This document shows positions 24,127 through 34,947 of a stretch of DNA of 64,000 bases, one piece after another; the stretch's first letter is position 1; each line of letters begins with the position of its first letter. The DNA lies in contig CM041465.1 in assembly GCA_023213395.1 (NCBI GenBank), forward strand, positions 169,887,741 to 169,951,740, written 5' to 3'. The DNA is from Cycas panzhihuaensis. Its lineage: Eukaryota; Cycadophyta. Made by a program: the position numbers and the translations under genes. The notes beneath the pieces are model-generated. The model did no database searches, was not told the DNA's origin, and was given only the letters and a program-made list of their open reading frames with translations.

Positions 24127-26748
24127 ATGCGATGCTTTTCTCGTTGCTTGCGTGGTCTACCTCTATTGTTAGAAGACCCCGAGTATCACCCTCTTCCTTT
24201 GTCAGATTTTGATTTGACTATGGAGGGATACTCTTCTGATTGGGCCTACTACACCTCAATTTTAGAAACTCATGATTTTCCTTCCTCTATTCTGGGGTCT
24301 GCCCAAGAGGGTGATGGTCCCATTTACTACCCTAGTGACCAACATCACCTGCTCAATATCCATCCCTCTACCCATGTAGTAGAAGGATCTATTCCTCTCG
24401 AGATTTACCACTCAGTTGGTGACGCTTATGAGCAGCATTCTGAGGGATCTACTTTGTTCGAGGTCCCAACTACCTCTTACGAGTTTGTAGGTACCCCTCC
24501 TACTGATGTAGTTAAAGCTCTCAATGAGTGTCATCGCGCGACACATCTCCAACTGCATCTTGGATGGTTTGAGAATGCTCTTTGTGGAGGAGCATCTTCT
24601 TCTTCTGCTCCTCCCCTGCGTGCCTCATCCTCATCTACTCTTCCTATAACAACCAATCCCTTCATGCCTACACATGTGTCCTGCTCTTTTCCTATTCTGG
24701 TTGTAGGGGCACATGTTGCACCTTCTATTCCTTATCAAGGTCCTAGCATTTTAGGATCTTCCTGCGGTATGTCTTTTCCTCAATTGAAGGTTAGCATACC
24801 CGTCCTTAGCCAAACCAATGTGCCATCCTCTAATGTGACACATACCTTTTCTAGTAGGCATGTCGGTCCTACTAACCCTTCAGCTATTAGTCATGTGGTA
24901 CCCGCTCCCACACACCCTCAAAACCAACATGTTAGCACTTCCCTTTATGTTCCCCCAGGGTAGACTTCTCAACCTTAGGGGCAGGGTAGAGGAAGCCACC
25001 TCCCAGCTTATGGAGTGGATCCGCTACACCCATATGGGGTCGCCCCACCTACGGGTGGCCCATATGGGCAAAACCCAGTTATGCATCTGTCTTTTCTGTT
25101 ATCTAGCGCAATTCCTTTCGCTGTGCCTTCATAAAGGAACCTGACTCCCTTCCAAGGCACTTATCCTCAAGTCCCCTCTCAGCAGGGGGCATTTCCTCAA
25201 GGAGGAATGGGTGTGCCATGCCCATCCGCTCCTTGCTCATTACCTGCTATGTCATTTATTGACCCTATGGCCTAGGCAAGGGCACGCCCCTTCATGGAAT
25301 ATAGGTCAACACCTTTATCCGTTGATGCATTAAGAACCAATCTGCCACCTCATCCCCCTGAAGTTCCTAGATTCGATAGAACTTCGTCGCAAGACCTAGC
25401 GGAGCATGTGCATAGCTTTTTTATGGCATGCATCGATTACTAGGTTTACGACCATATTCTAATAAAATTGTTCCTGTGATCCTTGCATGGTGATGCCCTT
25501 AAGTGGTTTTACCGTCTCCCTGCCCACTCCATCTATTCATTTCAGCAATTGGTGGACGAGTTCATCAACTACTTTGATGTAGCCCATCCATTCAAGAGCG
25601 GAATGAAATCACTCCTTTCACTCAAATAAGATCACGATGAAATGAATCGTGACTCTGTGTGGTGATTCCATGATTTGCTTCACTCCACTAAGGCAACGTT
25701 GCCCGAGGAGTTGAATTGAGATCTCTTCGTCAATGCACTTCGTCCCAAAGTGCATGTGGAAGTCCTTAAAATGGGGGTGACCACATGCAACTCCGTGATC
25801 GCCAAGTGTTTGGTGTTAGGGGCTATTGAGATCCAAGCCGGTCTCAAGAAACCTCTTAAGCCCTCACAGCGACGTGAGGAACCACCTTCAACCAAAGATA
25901 CCAAACCTTCACAACCTACCTAGACTTCCTCTTATCTGACTAAGAGGACCTTGGACCCTCTCACATCAGCCATACGCTCATTCGAGCATACAATGAAGGA
26001 GCTTAAGCTTCAAACTCCTTCATCCCCTACATCCAACAAGCAAGTCCAATAAACAACTCAAGCTCCCCTCCCCAGAAATAGAAATGCCCAGTCCTCTTAA
26101 GCGAGAAGGTCAGATCCCCCGCTTAAGAAGAAGTGGTACTCCATTCATGGGGAGTGCTTTCATGATGACTCACGTTGCAGGGCCCAGCATCCTAAGGATG
26201 TCCCTCGACATGACTCTTCCCCTAAACGGGCCTCAAGGCCTAATTTGGACCAACCAGTTCATAATGATCCGTTCCCTAAACATGGGGAATGCGATCGCAA
26301 CACCCAAACCAAGAATAACTGGAACCGAGGAAGATCACCTAATTCCCATCCTTCCCGTGACAAAGGGAAGGGTACCCGGGACTCGTCATCTTCCTCTCGT
26401 TCTCCTGGTCGTCATACCCCATCACCTTCTCAGCCCCAGAATAAGGGGAAGAAGGTGATCCAGTTACTTGAGATAACTCCTTCTTATGCCCTTACGTGGT
26501 CTCAGGCCGCTAAGGAAGCAGCAGGTGCTCATTCTTCTGCTCCTTCTGACCCACTTACAGAGAACCCTCCTCCGGAAATACATCTCTTCCCCAAGGCCAT
26601 TCCTGTGCACCCAGGTCATTACAATTTTCGAAGGGCACTTACCCAGCCTACCGCGAAGGGTAAGCCCTTCTCCATCGTAGATGAGCTTCATATTGTTACT
26701 GCAGGAATGTTCTTGATGGACATTTTGAGGAGTTGTCCTAAGCAATGA
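24127..26748 (+). pseudogene. gag of element A, broken
   Basis: One frame from the ATG at 24127 through 26748, interrupted by more than ten stops. The N-terminal 270 residues are Ser/Thr/Pro-rich with LSDFDLTMEGYSSDWAYY. The capsid-like core lies at about 25381-25850 (SSQDLAEHVHSFFMACIDY, GDALKWFYRLPAHSIYSFQQ, LVDEFINYFDVAHPF, LFVNALRPKVHVEVLKMG), matching the retrotransposon gag family. Further on, WYSIHGECFHDDSRCRAQH is a Cys/His stretch that may replace the zinc knuckle. The start was chosen because homologous ATGs occur in B (47593) and C (42917). It would form the particle that packages element RNA. Stops at 24976, 25132 and 25273 are shared with B but not with C. Confidence 0.85.
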
Positions 26749-26781
26749 GCCCTCCTCCTAGAAGCTTTAGGATCGAATGAC

Positions 26782-29700
26782 GTGCCTGTCCATGCTTTGG
26801 GCGTCACCCAAAGTCATGGACCCGTTATTTCATTTGATCCTAAGGACCTTCCTCCCGCCGGTGAAAGGGAACATCAATGGAACTTCCCATTCACTATCAC
26901 TATCGATACACCCGATTGTACCCTTCGAAGGACTGTTGTTGACAATGGTTTTTCTGTGAACGCCATGCCCTTGCGTGTCATGTAAGAGCTTGGTATTTTC
27001 GCCTTGGAGCCTTTTCCATGGTGATGACAAGGTTATGACAGTAACGAGAAGACCGCTTTGGGATCTGTCACGATTCTGCTCACCCTTGAGGGCAAGACTG
27101 TTCTTGCCGATGTTGTAATCCTTGACATCGACGTCAACTACAACCTCCTTCTAGGTTGTCCATGGCTCGACCAAATGGGAGTCGTGTGCTCGACTCTTTG
27201 GGGACAACTTAAATTCGTCCATGATGGGAAGATGAGAGTTTTTTCCCATGAACGCCCACTTACCAAACAAACTCATTCTACCAATTCAACAAACCAAGGT
27301 CCTTCTACATACACCTCAGCTTGTTTCATTAGCATACCTAATACATCTGAAGAAGATCTCGCATCTTCTTCCCCTAGTCTCACGCGGTTCGCCCCTATTA
27401 GTGTTGGGAGCTACGGGTACCTTGCTTCGTTTAGTGATGACGAGTCACACGATGAGGACGAGGATTGTCTTCATCCAGTCTCTTTCCTCTGCACCAGTAG
27501 GTCACATCTGTTTCATCCTAGATCCCCATCTAGAACCTCTTTCATTAGTGAGGCTAGCCACTCCTACGTGTCACATGTCATCGCTCGTGTTGACTTGCCC
27601 ATCATTAGTTCTTCTCCCTCATCACCCCCCGCTGGTGGTGGCTTTGAAGAACTACCTTTCGCTCCTTCCAAGGAGTCTCCTTTTGACTCTCCTTCAGGGT
27701 CTCGCGAGGAAGTTGAGCAACTCGACTACCATCACGGTCTTATTGCCTCCACTCCCTCTAGTACTTCCTCTACTCGAAGTAAGGTCATCCATGGGGTGGA
27801 TTACTTCGAGGATGATGAAGCTCTACTTGAACACCTAGCGGGCTTTGCGCCCAACTTGCCTTCTGGCCACCACAGGCTTGGTCACTAGAAGATCCTTATG
27901 ATTGGATCCACACTTGCCGATCCGATCCCGTCTCCTATTCCACCTCCTCCTGTTGACCTTGCCCCTCTCCACTTCGAAGAGGGCAATGCCATATGCATGG
28001 GGGCAACTCAAGACATAGTCTTAGCCCTTAATAAGGTCATTAAGGTCAGGTTGGAATGTTTTCCTGATGAGATAAGGGAGTACTCCCTTCTGTTTTAGGA
28101 GTTTCAGGATGTTTTCATGTGGGATTATTCTGACATGAAGGGAATTGACCCCTCCATCGTCATCCATAACCTCACCACCATTCCCGGTGCCCACCCTGTG
28201 CACCAGAAGTAGTGTCCCCTTCACCTGAAGCTCTCAGCCACCGTCAAGATGGAGGTTAAGAAGCTTTTGGATGCTGGGCTTATTACTTCCATTGACTACC
28301 CTAAGTGGGTCTCTAATATTGTCCCCGTTGCTAAAAAGAATGAGGCAATTCATATATGTGTCGATTTCTTCGACATCAATAATGCTTGTCCTAAGGACAA
28401 CTTCTTGCTCCCCTTTATCGATCAAATTATTGATCGCACTGCTGGATTTGAAGTTATGTCTTTAATGGACAGCTTCTCTGGCTATAATCAAATTTAGATT
28501 TCTCCTGAAGACTGCCACAAGATGGCCTTTACTACACCTTGGGGTACCTTTGCCTATAAGGCAATGCCCTTTGGTATTAAGAATGGAAGCGCTACTTACC
28601 AAAGAGCCATGCATTTCATCTTCCACGACCTCATTGATAACACATTGAAGGTCTTCATGGATGATATGATGGGTCTCTCCCGTGTCAGGGCCCATCATCC
28701 ATTTGACTTGCGTGCCATCTTCTCACGATGCTGCAAGTATCACGCCAGTCTAAATCTGCTCAAGTGCATGTTTGCCATCACCTCGGGTAAACTCCTTGGT
28801 TTCCTTGTGTCCAAACAAGGAATTCAGATTGATCCTGACAAGGTCAAAGCAATCCTTGATATGCCACCACCTGGAACCCAACGACAGATTAAGTCATTTC
28901 TAGGAAGGCTTAATTTTCTTAGGCGCTTCTTAGCGGACTTCGCTGTGAGCACTAAACCCCTCACAAACCTATTGAAGAAGGGAACTCCTTTTGCCTGGTT
29001 TGATAAGACCTAAAAGGCCTTCGAAGGACTTAAGGAAGCCCTCGCTTCCGCTCCTACATTGACACTTCCTCGATTTGATAGGCCCTTCGTCCTATATACC
29101 TCAGTGACTGACGAGTCCTTGGATGCTATGTTAGCTCAGGAGGATGACTTAGGAACCGTGAGAGTTATATATTTCATCAGCCACACCCTCATGGCTGCTA
29201 AACTTAACTATTCTCCTACTGAGAAGGAGTGTCTCTCCTTGGTCCATGTAACCAAGAAGTTCAGATACTACTTGCTTGGTAACTCCACCAAGGTGATTGT
29301 TCAATTTGATCCCTTGTGATGCTCACTCATTCGGATTTGATGGGTAGGGCTGGTCGGTGGACCGTCCTGCTTCAAGAATTCGACCTCCATATCGTTAACT
29401 GAAAATCAAAGAAGGGAATGGTAGTAGCCGAGTAACTCGTAGATGCCCCTATCCCTAACTCCTTTGGTGCCCCCGTTGATGAATCTCTCCCTCATGAATC
29501 TATCTTGACGATTTAGGGCGTCTCTCCCCATCCACTCATCGATAATAAGTGATATAGTGATATAGTGTGGTATCTCACACAATAGCAATACTGCCCTGAT
29601 GCTAGTAGTAAAGTTAGGTCTCGTATCTAGACTTCTACCAGGCAATACCTCCTCATGGATGAGGTATTGTACAAGAGGTCCTTCGATGGGATCCTCCTCC

Positions 29701-30794
29701 ACTACGTCACTGCTGACAAAGCTGACCAAGTACTCCGCGAATGCCACCATGGTATTTATGAAGGTCACTTTGGGGGCCAGTCTATAGCTCAAAGGATCCT
29801 TCGCATGGGTTATTTCTGGTCATCCCTTTTCAAGGATACCCACGCCTTTACTCTGAGATGTCAGCAATGTCAAGAACATGCCAACATCTCCCATCTACCT
29901 TCTGAGGCCCTGCACCCTATTGTTTCACCATGGCCTTTTGCTCAGTGGAGACTAGACCTCATCGGGGCTATCTCCCTACCTTCGTCGTCACAGCACAAGT
30001 TTATCTTGACTGCCATGGAGTATTTCACTAAATAGGTAGAGGCCATCCTCTTGATCACTACCCCTGGTAAAACTGTAGCCACATTCGTTTACCAGCACAT
30101 CATTTGCCATTTCAGAATTCTGGACGTCTTAATCACTGACAATGGAACCTCTTTCTGTAATAAGGAAATGGATGAGCTTTGCGAGAAGTTTAAAATCTCT
30201 TACAAAACTTCTTCTCCTTACTACCCTCAAGCAAATGGCCAAGTGGAGTCTTTCAATAAGACTCTCATCAATATCCTAAAGAAAACCGTTGCTCAGTCCT
30301 AAAAGGATTGGCACCTCCGGTTGCACTCCGCTTTGTGGGCTTACCATACCTCTATCCATTCTGCCACGGGAATGATCCCATTCTCCCTGGTCTATGGTAC
30401 CGAGGAGGTACTCCTGCTGGAGGTGGAGATTCCTTCTTTACGAGTCTCCCTACGAGGTCTCATTGACGAAGAGTCAATCCATCAGGCTCACCTTCTGGAC
30501 CTCGAAGCTTTGGATGAGAAATGCTTAGCTGCTTACCAGGCTAACCTAGCATCCAAAACTCACTCACAAAGGACCTACAATAAACATCTTCATTCTCATC
30601 CTTTGTTTCCTGGGGACTACGTCCTCAAGCTTGAATATCTCCCTGACCGTTTGGCTAAGTTCAAACCCTGATGGGTTGGCCCTTTCGTCATTATCGAATC
30701 CCTTGGTAATGGTGCCTATAGGATAGCCACCCTAGAAGGACTTGAATTTGGGAAAGCGGTTAATGGGAAATTCCTTAAGAAGTTTTATGCATGA
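26782..30794 (+). pseudogene. pol of element A: protease, RT, RNase H, integrase
   Basis: Continues in the gag frame, so gag-pol was originally one polyprotein of about 2,200 codons. Protease: VVDNGFSVNAM and YNLLLGCPWLDQMG (26935-27180). A Ser/Asp-rich spacer (27250-27890) follows. RT: GLITSIDYPKWVSN, SLMDSFSGYNQI, FKYRAMPFG-like block, active site VFMDDMMGLSR with both Asp present (28249-28990). RNase H: VLYTSVTDESLDAML, SPTEKECLSLVH (29059-29319). A 4-bp deletion relative to B near 29305-29325 shifts the frame. Integrase: zinc finger HH...CQQCQ, then LDLIGAI, LITDNG and GQVESFNKT supply the D-D-E triad; the end is at 30794. About 15 stops, most at Gln/Arg/Trp sites. No second RNase H lies between RNase H and integrase. 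Confidence 0.9.
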
Positions 30795-31450
30795 TCTTTC
30801 GGCGATCCCTTTGCCTGCTGTGAAATGAGCCTAAACTACCATCTTAGGTTGTCCCCATTCTTCCCAACCACGGGTAGAATGGCAATTTAAGGTGGCTTCT
30901 TCTTCTTCTTCCTGGTTCCTCCCGCGGAACCCGTGTTCCCATATCCTCTCGGGAACTTTTGTCTTCCTAATTAGGCATCCCCCAACTAGGACGATGCTTT
31001 GGAGTACCATCACTCCCCTCTCCTGCCTGTCGTTTCCTTCGCATATTCTGCTATGCTCCTTCGTGGACGTGTATGTCGCTCTATCCTCTAACCTCACACC
31101 TCACTATCGTCTCCACTCACGATGGGTATGTGTGCTCCTATTAGACATATAGCCATGCATGGAAGGAAATATGTACATCATACAACTTAACATTTACAAC
31201 ATATAAAACAAACACGCATGTCATCCACACATGATATATATAGCATCTCATGTCAAATGGGGTTCCAATTACCCCGTATATATATATATACATCCAAAAA
31301 TCATTTGTTACATCATACATATAGGAAGTCGGTGTCCTTGCAGGGGGAGTACAATCATATGACCCTATATATGCCCCCCTGGAGACCCGTGCTTTCCCGT
31401 CAAAATCATATACGTATCTCCTACTCTACTGTTACCCCGCTCCTGGGGTA
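30795..31450. other. Spacer between integrase and antisense gene (A)
   Basis: Lies between the ends of two convergent genes. It aligns with 54254-54922 in B and includes a (TA)n run at about 31279-31293. It may carry transcript 3' ends for both strands. No coding signal was trusted. Confidence 0.5.
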
Positions 31451-32021
31451 CTATCTCCTGGCCTGTGTGATCCCTCTCCTGGGGACCACATCCCTCCGAG
31501 GCTCCTCCTGGGCCTCTACGAGCTCCCTGCCTTGCTCCCCTTGTTGCATGGTCGTCTCGAGGTTGTCGCCACTGTATGAGTATATGTCCTACTCCTGCTC
31601 GACCTTGACGCCATCTGGGCCACCAACTGATCGTATCGGGCCTGGATACGATCCCTCTTTCCCCAGAGTCCTTCCTCTGTCACTCTGAGGTGCTCCTCTA
31701 GTACCACTATCTGGACCATGCTCCCTACATCTTTACCTGCTCCTCTCTGTGCCTCTAGAGCCTAGACCCATCCGCATAGCTCGTCCCTCTCGTGCCTTGC
31801 CTCATCCAGCTCCCGCTGCAGCTATCCCCTGAATGTCATGTGCTCCTGGGACTCTGTAGCCCAGATGTCTCTCGCCCTCCCTAACGGAACGAATGCCTCT
31901 ATGTGGGTACCTGCCGATCTAGGCGCATCCCCTGCCTAAATGGGCGGTTGTCCCTCTACATACAACTAAGGGAATATCTCCCTCACCATGGCCTCTACCA
32001 GTCTCCAGACCTCTGCTACAC

Positions 32022-32132
32022 CTGCCAATGCAATATGCCATGTGTTAGTGCATATCCCACCACATACCGCGATCAAATCAAAGCAAATATCTATTTGGAT
32101 GTCAAACGACTAAGGAAATGGTTAGGCCTCAC
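32022..32132 (-). other. Intron 2 of antisense gene (A)
   Basis: 111 bp on the minus strand, ACAG|GTGAGGCC ... GCATTGGCAG|GTGTAGC. The equivalent intron in B is 113 bp with the same junctions. Confidence 0.7.
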
Positions 32133-33333
32133 CTGTTATGGCCGCCAGCTCCTCTACTCACGCGACATCCTCTCCTCCTAGCTCTCTGCCAGCTGCAGGT
32201 GCCTCATCCTCGGGCACCTCCTCTGCCTGGGCCTCCCTCCTCGCAGGGACTGGTTCAACTCTCACCCCTCTGGATCCCCTCATGATCCGTAGCCTGTGGG
32301 CCCTAGTCACTGGCTCCCTGCTCTCATCTGGCGCCCCTAATGGGCCTACCTCTCCACCGGCAGTCCCCAATGGTCCCGCTGCTCCTCCTGTCGTCCCTGA
32401 AGGGCATGCCGCCCCCGCAGGTTATGACAGGCTGGCCCCGTCTCCTCCATCATCATCGTCATCATCACCGTCGTCATCTATGGGCGCTCCTACTCCACCC
32501 ACCTCGTCATCACTATCCCACCTCACCATCCTGTATGGCTCTACTATGTAGTCTATTAGGGTGAGGAGGTCTAGTGATATCGCCTCCACTGATCGCTGGA
32601 TGTAGGCCTGGTCCTCCATCCCTCTCAGCCGAGTCTGCCACCTGTGGACCATCGGGGCCCGCTCTGCTATAGGATGTGGTCCCCATGTTGGTGTCACTGC
32701 CATAAAATGATTAAAGAACCAGCACTGCAGCAGCGTGCTATACGATAGTGCTCCTCTGTCGGTCGTCCTGATGGTGTCTAGTTGTGCGACGAGATTCGTC
32801 GTTATCAGGGTGGCCCAGTCCATCCTCTCGCCAGCTTCGCAGCGATGTACTACATCTATCCAGCCACCTGGTATCTCCCTATAGTTTTGCTTCTAAAAAA
32901 TCTGGAATAGAATATATAATACAATCAATTTCCTCACTTGAGGAATCCTGGATATTAGCATAGTCTAGAGGGGAGCTCCCCTCCACTTCCACCTGTCACC
33001 GTGAAGAAGGTGCCTCTGTGTCTTTGCCTCGGTGTTAGGCAATGTCCCCAGTGTCACCAGCCTCCCAGTCGCCGGTACTCCCAGTATCCACTGGATGTCC
33101 CTCGGTGTAACCATCATATCACCTACCTGAGGCAGGTGGAATACATGCCTCCTCCTATCCCAATGGGATATAATGTCGACTAGAAGTCTCTGATCTGATG
33201 CAAATTGAGGTGTCTTTAGGGCCTTGTATAGGCCATACCTCCGCAGGGTCTCCTTGTCCTCTCGGGACACCATCTCCATGTAGCTCAGCATAGCTATACC
33301 TACATTATCGTGGTTATCCACCACGATGATAGC

Positions 33334-33816
33334 CTGTCCATGTCAAAAAATAATCAAGTCAGCCTCATATCAGTTATCAACACTCCTAACTCTTCCTCAA
33401 CTCTCTCTGTCTGGGATTTCAGGCTCTTTTTGCCCCTCCTATCTCTTTTTCTTCTTTTTTGCCTTTGTACCGCGCTAAACTTAGTGGTACCGCTAAGTTT
33501 AGCTCGGGTCCCATGGCAATTTGGGTCCCACGGCAATGATTACAGCACCACGATCTTTGCTGCGGTACGAATGGCGACCCCCCAAAAGGGGGGGATATCT
33601 GCCCCAAAAATCAAAAAAATTCTTCTGGTGGACCCCGTGGGGCCCACCGAGACCAAGGCTCTCTAATGCCTAGGTCCCCGCCTCTTTTTGGGTCCAATTC
33701 AGACTCCGAGAGGCCTCTGATTGCCCATAAGAGGCACTAAAAATCATACAAAAAACTATAAAAAACCAATAAGATTAAAACTCTGAAACGGGTTGGGTTT
33801 TGTAATATCCACTCAC
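33334..33816 (-). other. Intron 1 of antisense gene (A)
   Basis: 483 bp on the minus strand, from GATCCA|GTGAGTGG to GGACAG|GCTATC. B has the same donor and an acceptor at the same codon (485 bp). It contains the 11-bp-stem palindrome and a CCCCCC-AAAA-GGGGGG run near 33580. Confidence 0.7.
33474..33503 (-). repeat. Perfect palindrome in antisense intron 1 (A)
   Basis: GCTAAACTTAG, spacer TGGTACCG, CTAAGTTTAGC: an 11-bp perfect stem around GGTACC. It is related to the palindromes in the LTRs. Confidence 0.75.
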
Positions 33817-34000
33817 TGGATCTGGTCTCGTTATCACCATCTCGTCCCGATGATCCCGCTGGCTCTCTCTGCGTCCTGATCCAATAGTTCGCTCTCTCCC
33901 CGCATGCCTCCAAAATTGGGCGGCACTCCACTGCATAAGGGAATGGCTCTGGTTTCTCATGAGAGCCAGTGAAAATGAATCAATTTTCCGTTCGATTTCC

Positions 34001-34009
34001 TTATATAGG
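34001..34009 (-). promoter_or_regulatory. Probable TATA box of the antisense gene (A)
   Basis: The minus strand reads CCTATATAA, about 65 bp upstream of the proposed start codon. B has GTATATAA at 57472-57465, also about 65 bp upstream. This is a fitting distance for a plant promoter. Confidence 0.6.
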
Positions 34010-34524
34010 TGGGGGCCCCAACGGGCACTTCTCCCGTTTTTGGCCTCGCAACAGCCGTTGAGACCATCCCATTTCCCTGATTGCCTTTTCCTTCTGGCCC
34101 TGTTACCCATTGTGCTCTTTTAATGCCCTTTTTGTGCTCTCTAGTAGGTGCATTTATGGTGCCTCATTTTTGCACTTTTTCCCTAGACCCTTCCGTCTCA
34201 TTTTGTGTGCCACTCCCGTGCATGCCCGAGTTTATACTCGTTTGGCTCGTTTCGTTGCCCTAAACTCATTTCTGCAGTCCTTTTTCGCTCTTGGGGTCCC
34301 CAAAGGGAATGTTCCCTCGTTCGGGGGCATGTTTCACTTTCTGAAGCGACCTTTTGGTACTCCAGGATGCTTTTTCTCTGCCCACTCTCAGATAGCAATC
34401 AGACTACTTGCTCTCACCCTAGATAATCTCATTACTAGGTCCTCCTACCCTTCATGGCCACCTTTTACTTGCCTTTCAAGTATCGCTTTCATTATTTATT
34501 TACTACCAAGACTTTGTGTCACCC
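34010..34524. other. Divergent spacer between antisense promoter and second RNase H (A)
   Basis: About 500 bp between two divergent starts. It could hold a two-way promoter. No plus-strand TATA box could be assigned with confidence. Open frames here are unsupported. Confidence 0.4.
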
Positions 34525-34947
34525 ATGTCCATCTATATTTTTACCGACGGCGGAAGCCACGGTAACCCTGGACCTTCTACCGCTACGTGGATTCTCCGCA
34601 GCCCCTCTGGACACGATCTCCTGTGCTCTGAAATCTTCCTCCCAGAGGCTACTAATAACAAAGCTGAAGACATAGCTATTATTGAAGCCCTTACCAATGC
34701 TCTCTGTTTCCATAGTAGATCCATCATTTTGCTTTGTGACTCTCAAGTTGTAGTGTCTCATCTCACCCAGGTTTACCAGGTGCGATGCCCTCACTTGAGA
34801 ACTCTTGCTTCCGCAACCAGATCCCTCCTGGCCCGCTTCTCGTCCATCGAGATCCAGCATATCCCTCGGGCCCTCAACACTGAGGCAAATAGTCTCGTTC
34901 GCCTCATCCTTGAGCGTCGCCTTCCTCTTCTTGCTGAACGTCCCTAA
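34525..34947 (+). CDS. Separate second RNase H ('archaeal-type') of element A
   Basis: An intact 140-codon frame, MSIYIFTDGGSHGNPGPST..., with RNase H blocks IFTDGGSHGNPG (first Asp), ATNNKAE (Glu), LLCDSQVVVSHL (second Asp) and IQHIPRALNTEANSLV near the end. It belongs to the RVT_3-type RNase H that plant Tat elements carry as a second copy, normally between RT-RNase H and integrase. Here it lies 3.7 kb downstream of integrase, beyond the antisense gene, as its own frame. The last acidic residue (family: NxxADxLA) is Asn in this copy, whereas B retains ADSLV, so A may be inactive. The start at 34525 was chosen since the conserved block begins five residues later; the stop position is shared with B. 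It would degrade RNA in RNA/DNA hybrids during reverse transcription. Confidence 0.8.
   Translation: MSIYIFTDGGSHGNPGPSTATWILRSPSGHDLLCSEIFLPEATNNKAEDIAIIEALTNALCFHSRSIILLCDSQVVVSHLTQVYQVRCPHLRTLASATRSLLARFSSIEIQHIPRALNTEANSLVRLILERRLPLLAERP

Larger units (their letters stand above)
31451..33936 (-). pseudogene. Antisense spliced gene with plant mobile domain (A copy)
   Basis: Minus-strand gene inside the retrotransposon. Exon 1 is 33936-33817 (40 codons, MQWSAAQFWRH...RPDP); intron 1 33816-33334 (GTGAGTGG...GGACAG); exon 2 33333-32133; intron 2 32132-32022 (GTGAGGCC...TTGGCAG); exon 3 from 32021. Exon 2 encodes DIISHWDRRRHVFHLPQVGD, then MMVTPRDIQWILGVPATGR, the signature of the PMD family (FHLP-GEMT-TL-DV-LLG-P--G). 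An Asp-rich run (about residue 335), a Pro/Ala-rich stretch and a probable coiled coil (VVLEEHLRVTEEGLWGKRDR) follow. PMD proteins of the MAIL/MAIN type act in gene and transposon silencing in plants; the role here is unknown. In-frame stops (for example 32965-32967) show that this copy is dead. The 3' end is uncertain: the frame changes near 31590, possibly a third intron; both copies have RR-stop at 31451. Confidence 0.8.

Noticed and set aside
27248-27838. 196-codon plus-strand frame in the protease-RT spacer of A
   Set aside because: It is a low-complexity Ser/Leu/Pro shadow of the longer in-frame polyprotein reading (27058-27888).
29305-29660. Possible programmed frameshift between RNase H and integrase, since both A and B change frame there
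   Set aside because: The causes differ: A has a 4-bp deletion near 29305-29325, B a 7-bp deletion near 52897. Each copy is in frame where the other is shifted.
29406-29792. Minus-strand 128-codon frame
   Set aside because: It is the shadow of the integrase N-terminal region on the opposite strand. The plus-strand frame has the zinc-finger and linker motifs.
31279-31293. TA-rich run as a possible promoter
   Set aside because: A simple (TA)n microsatellite between two gene ends, not conserved in B.
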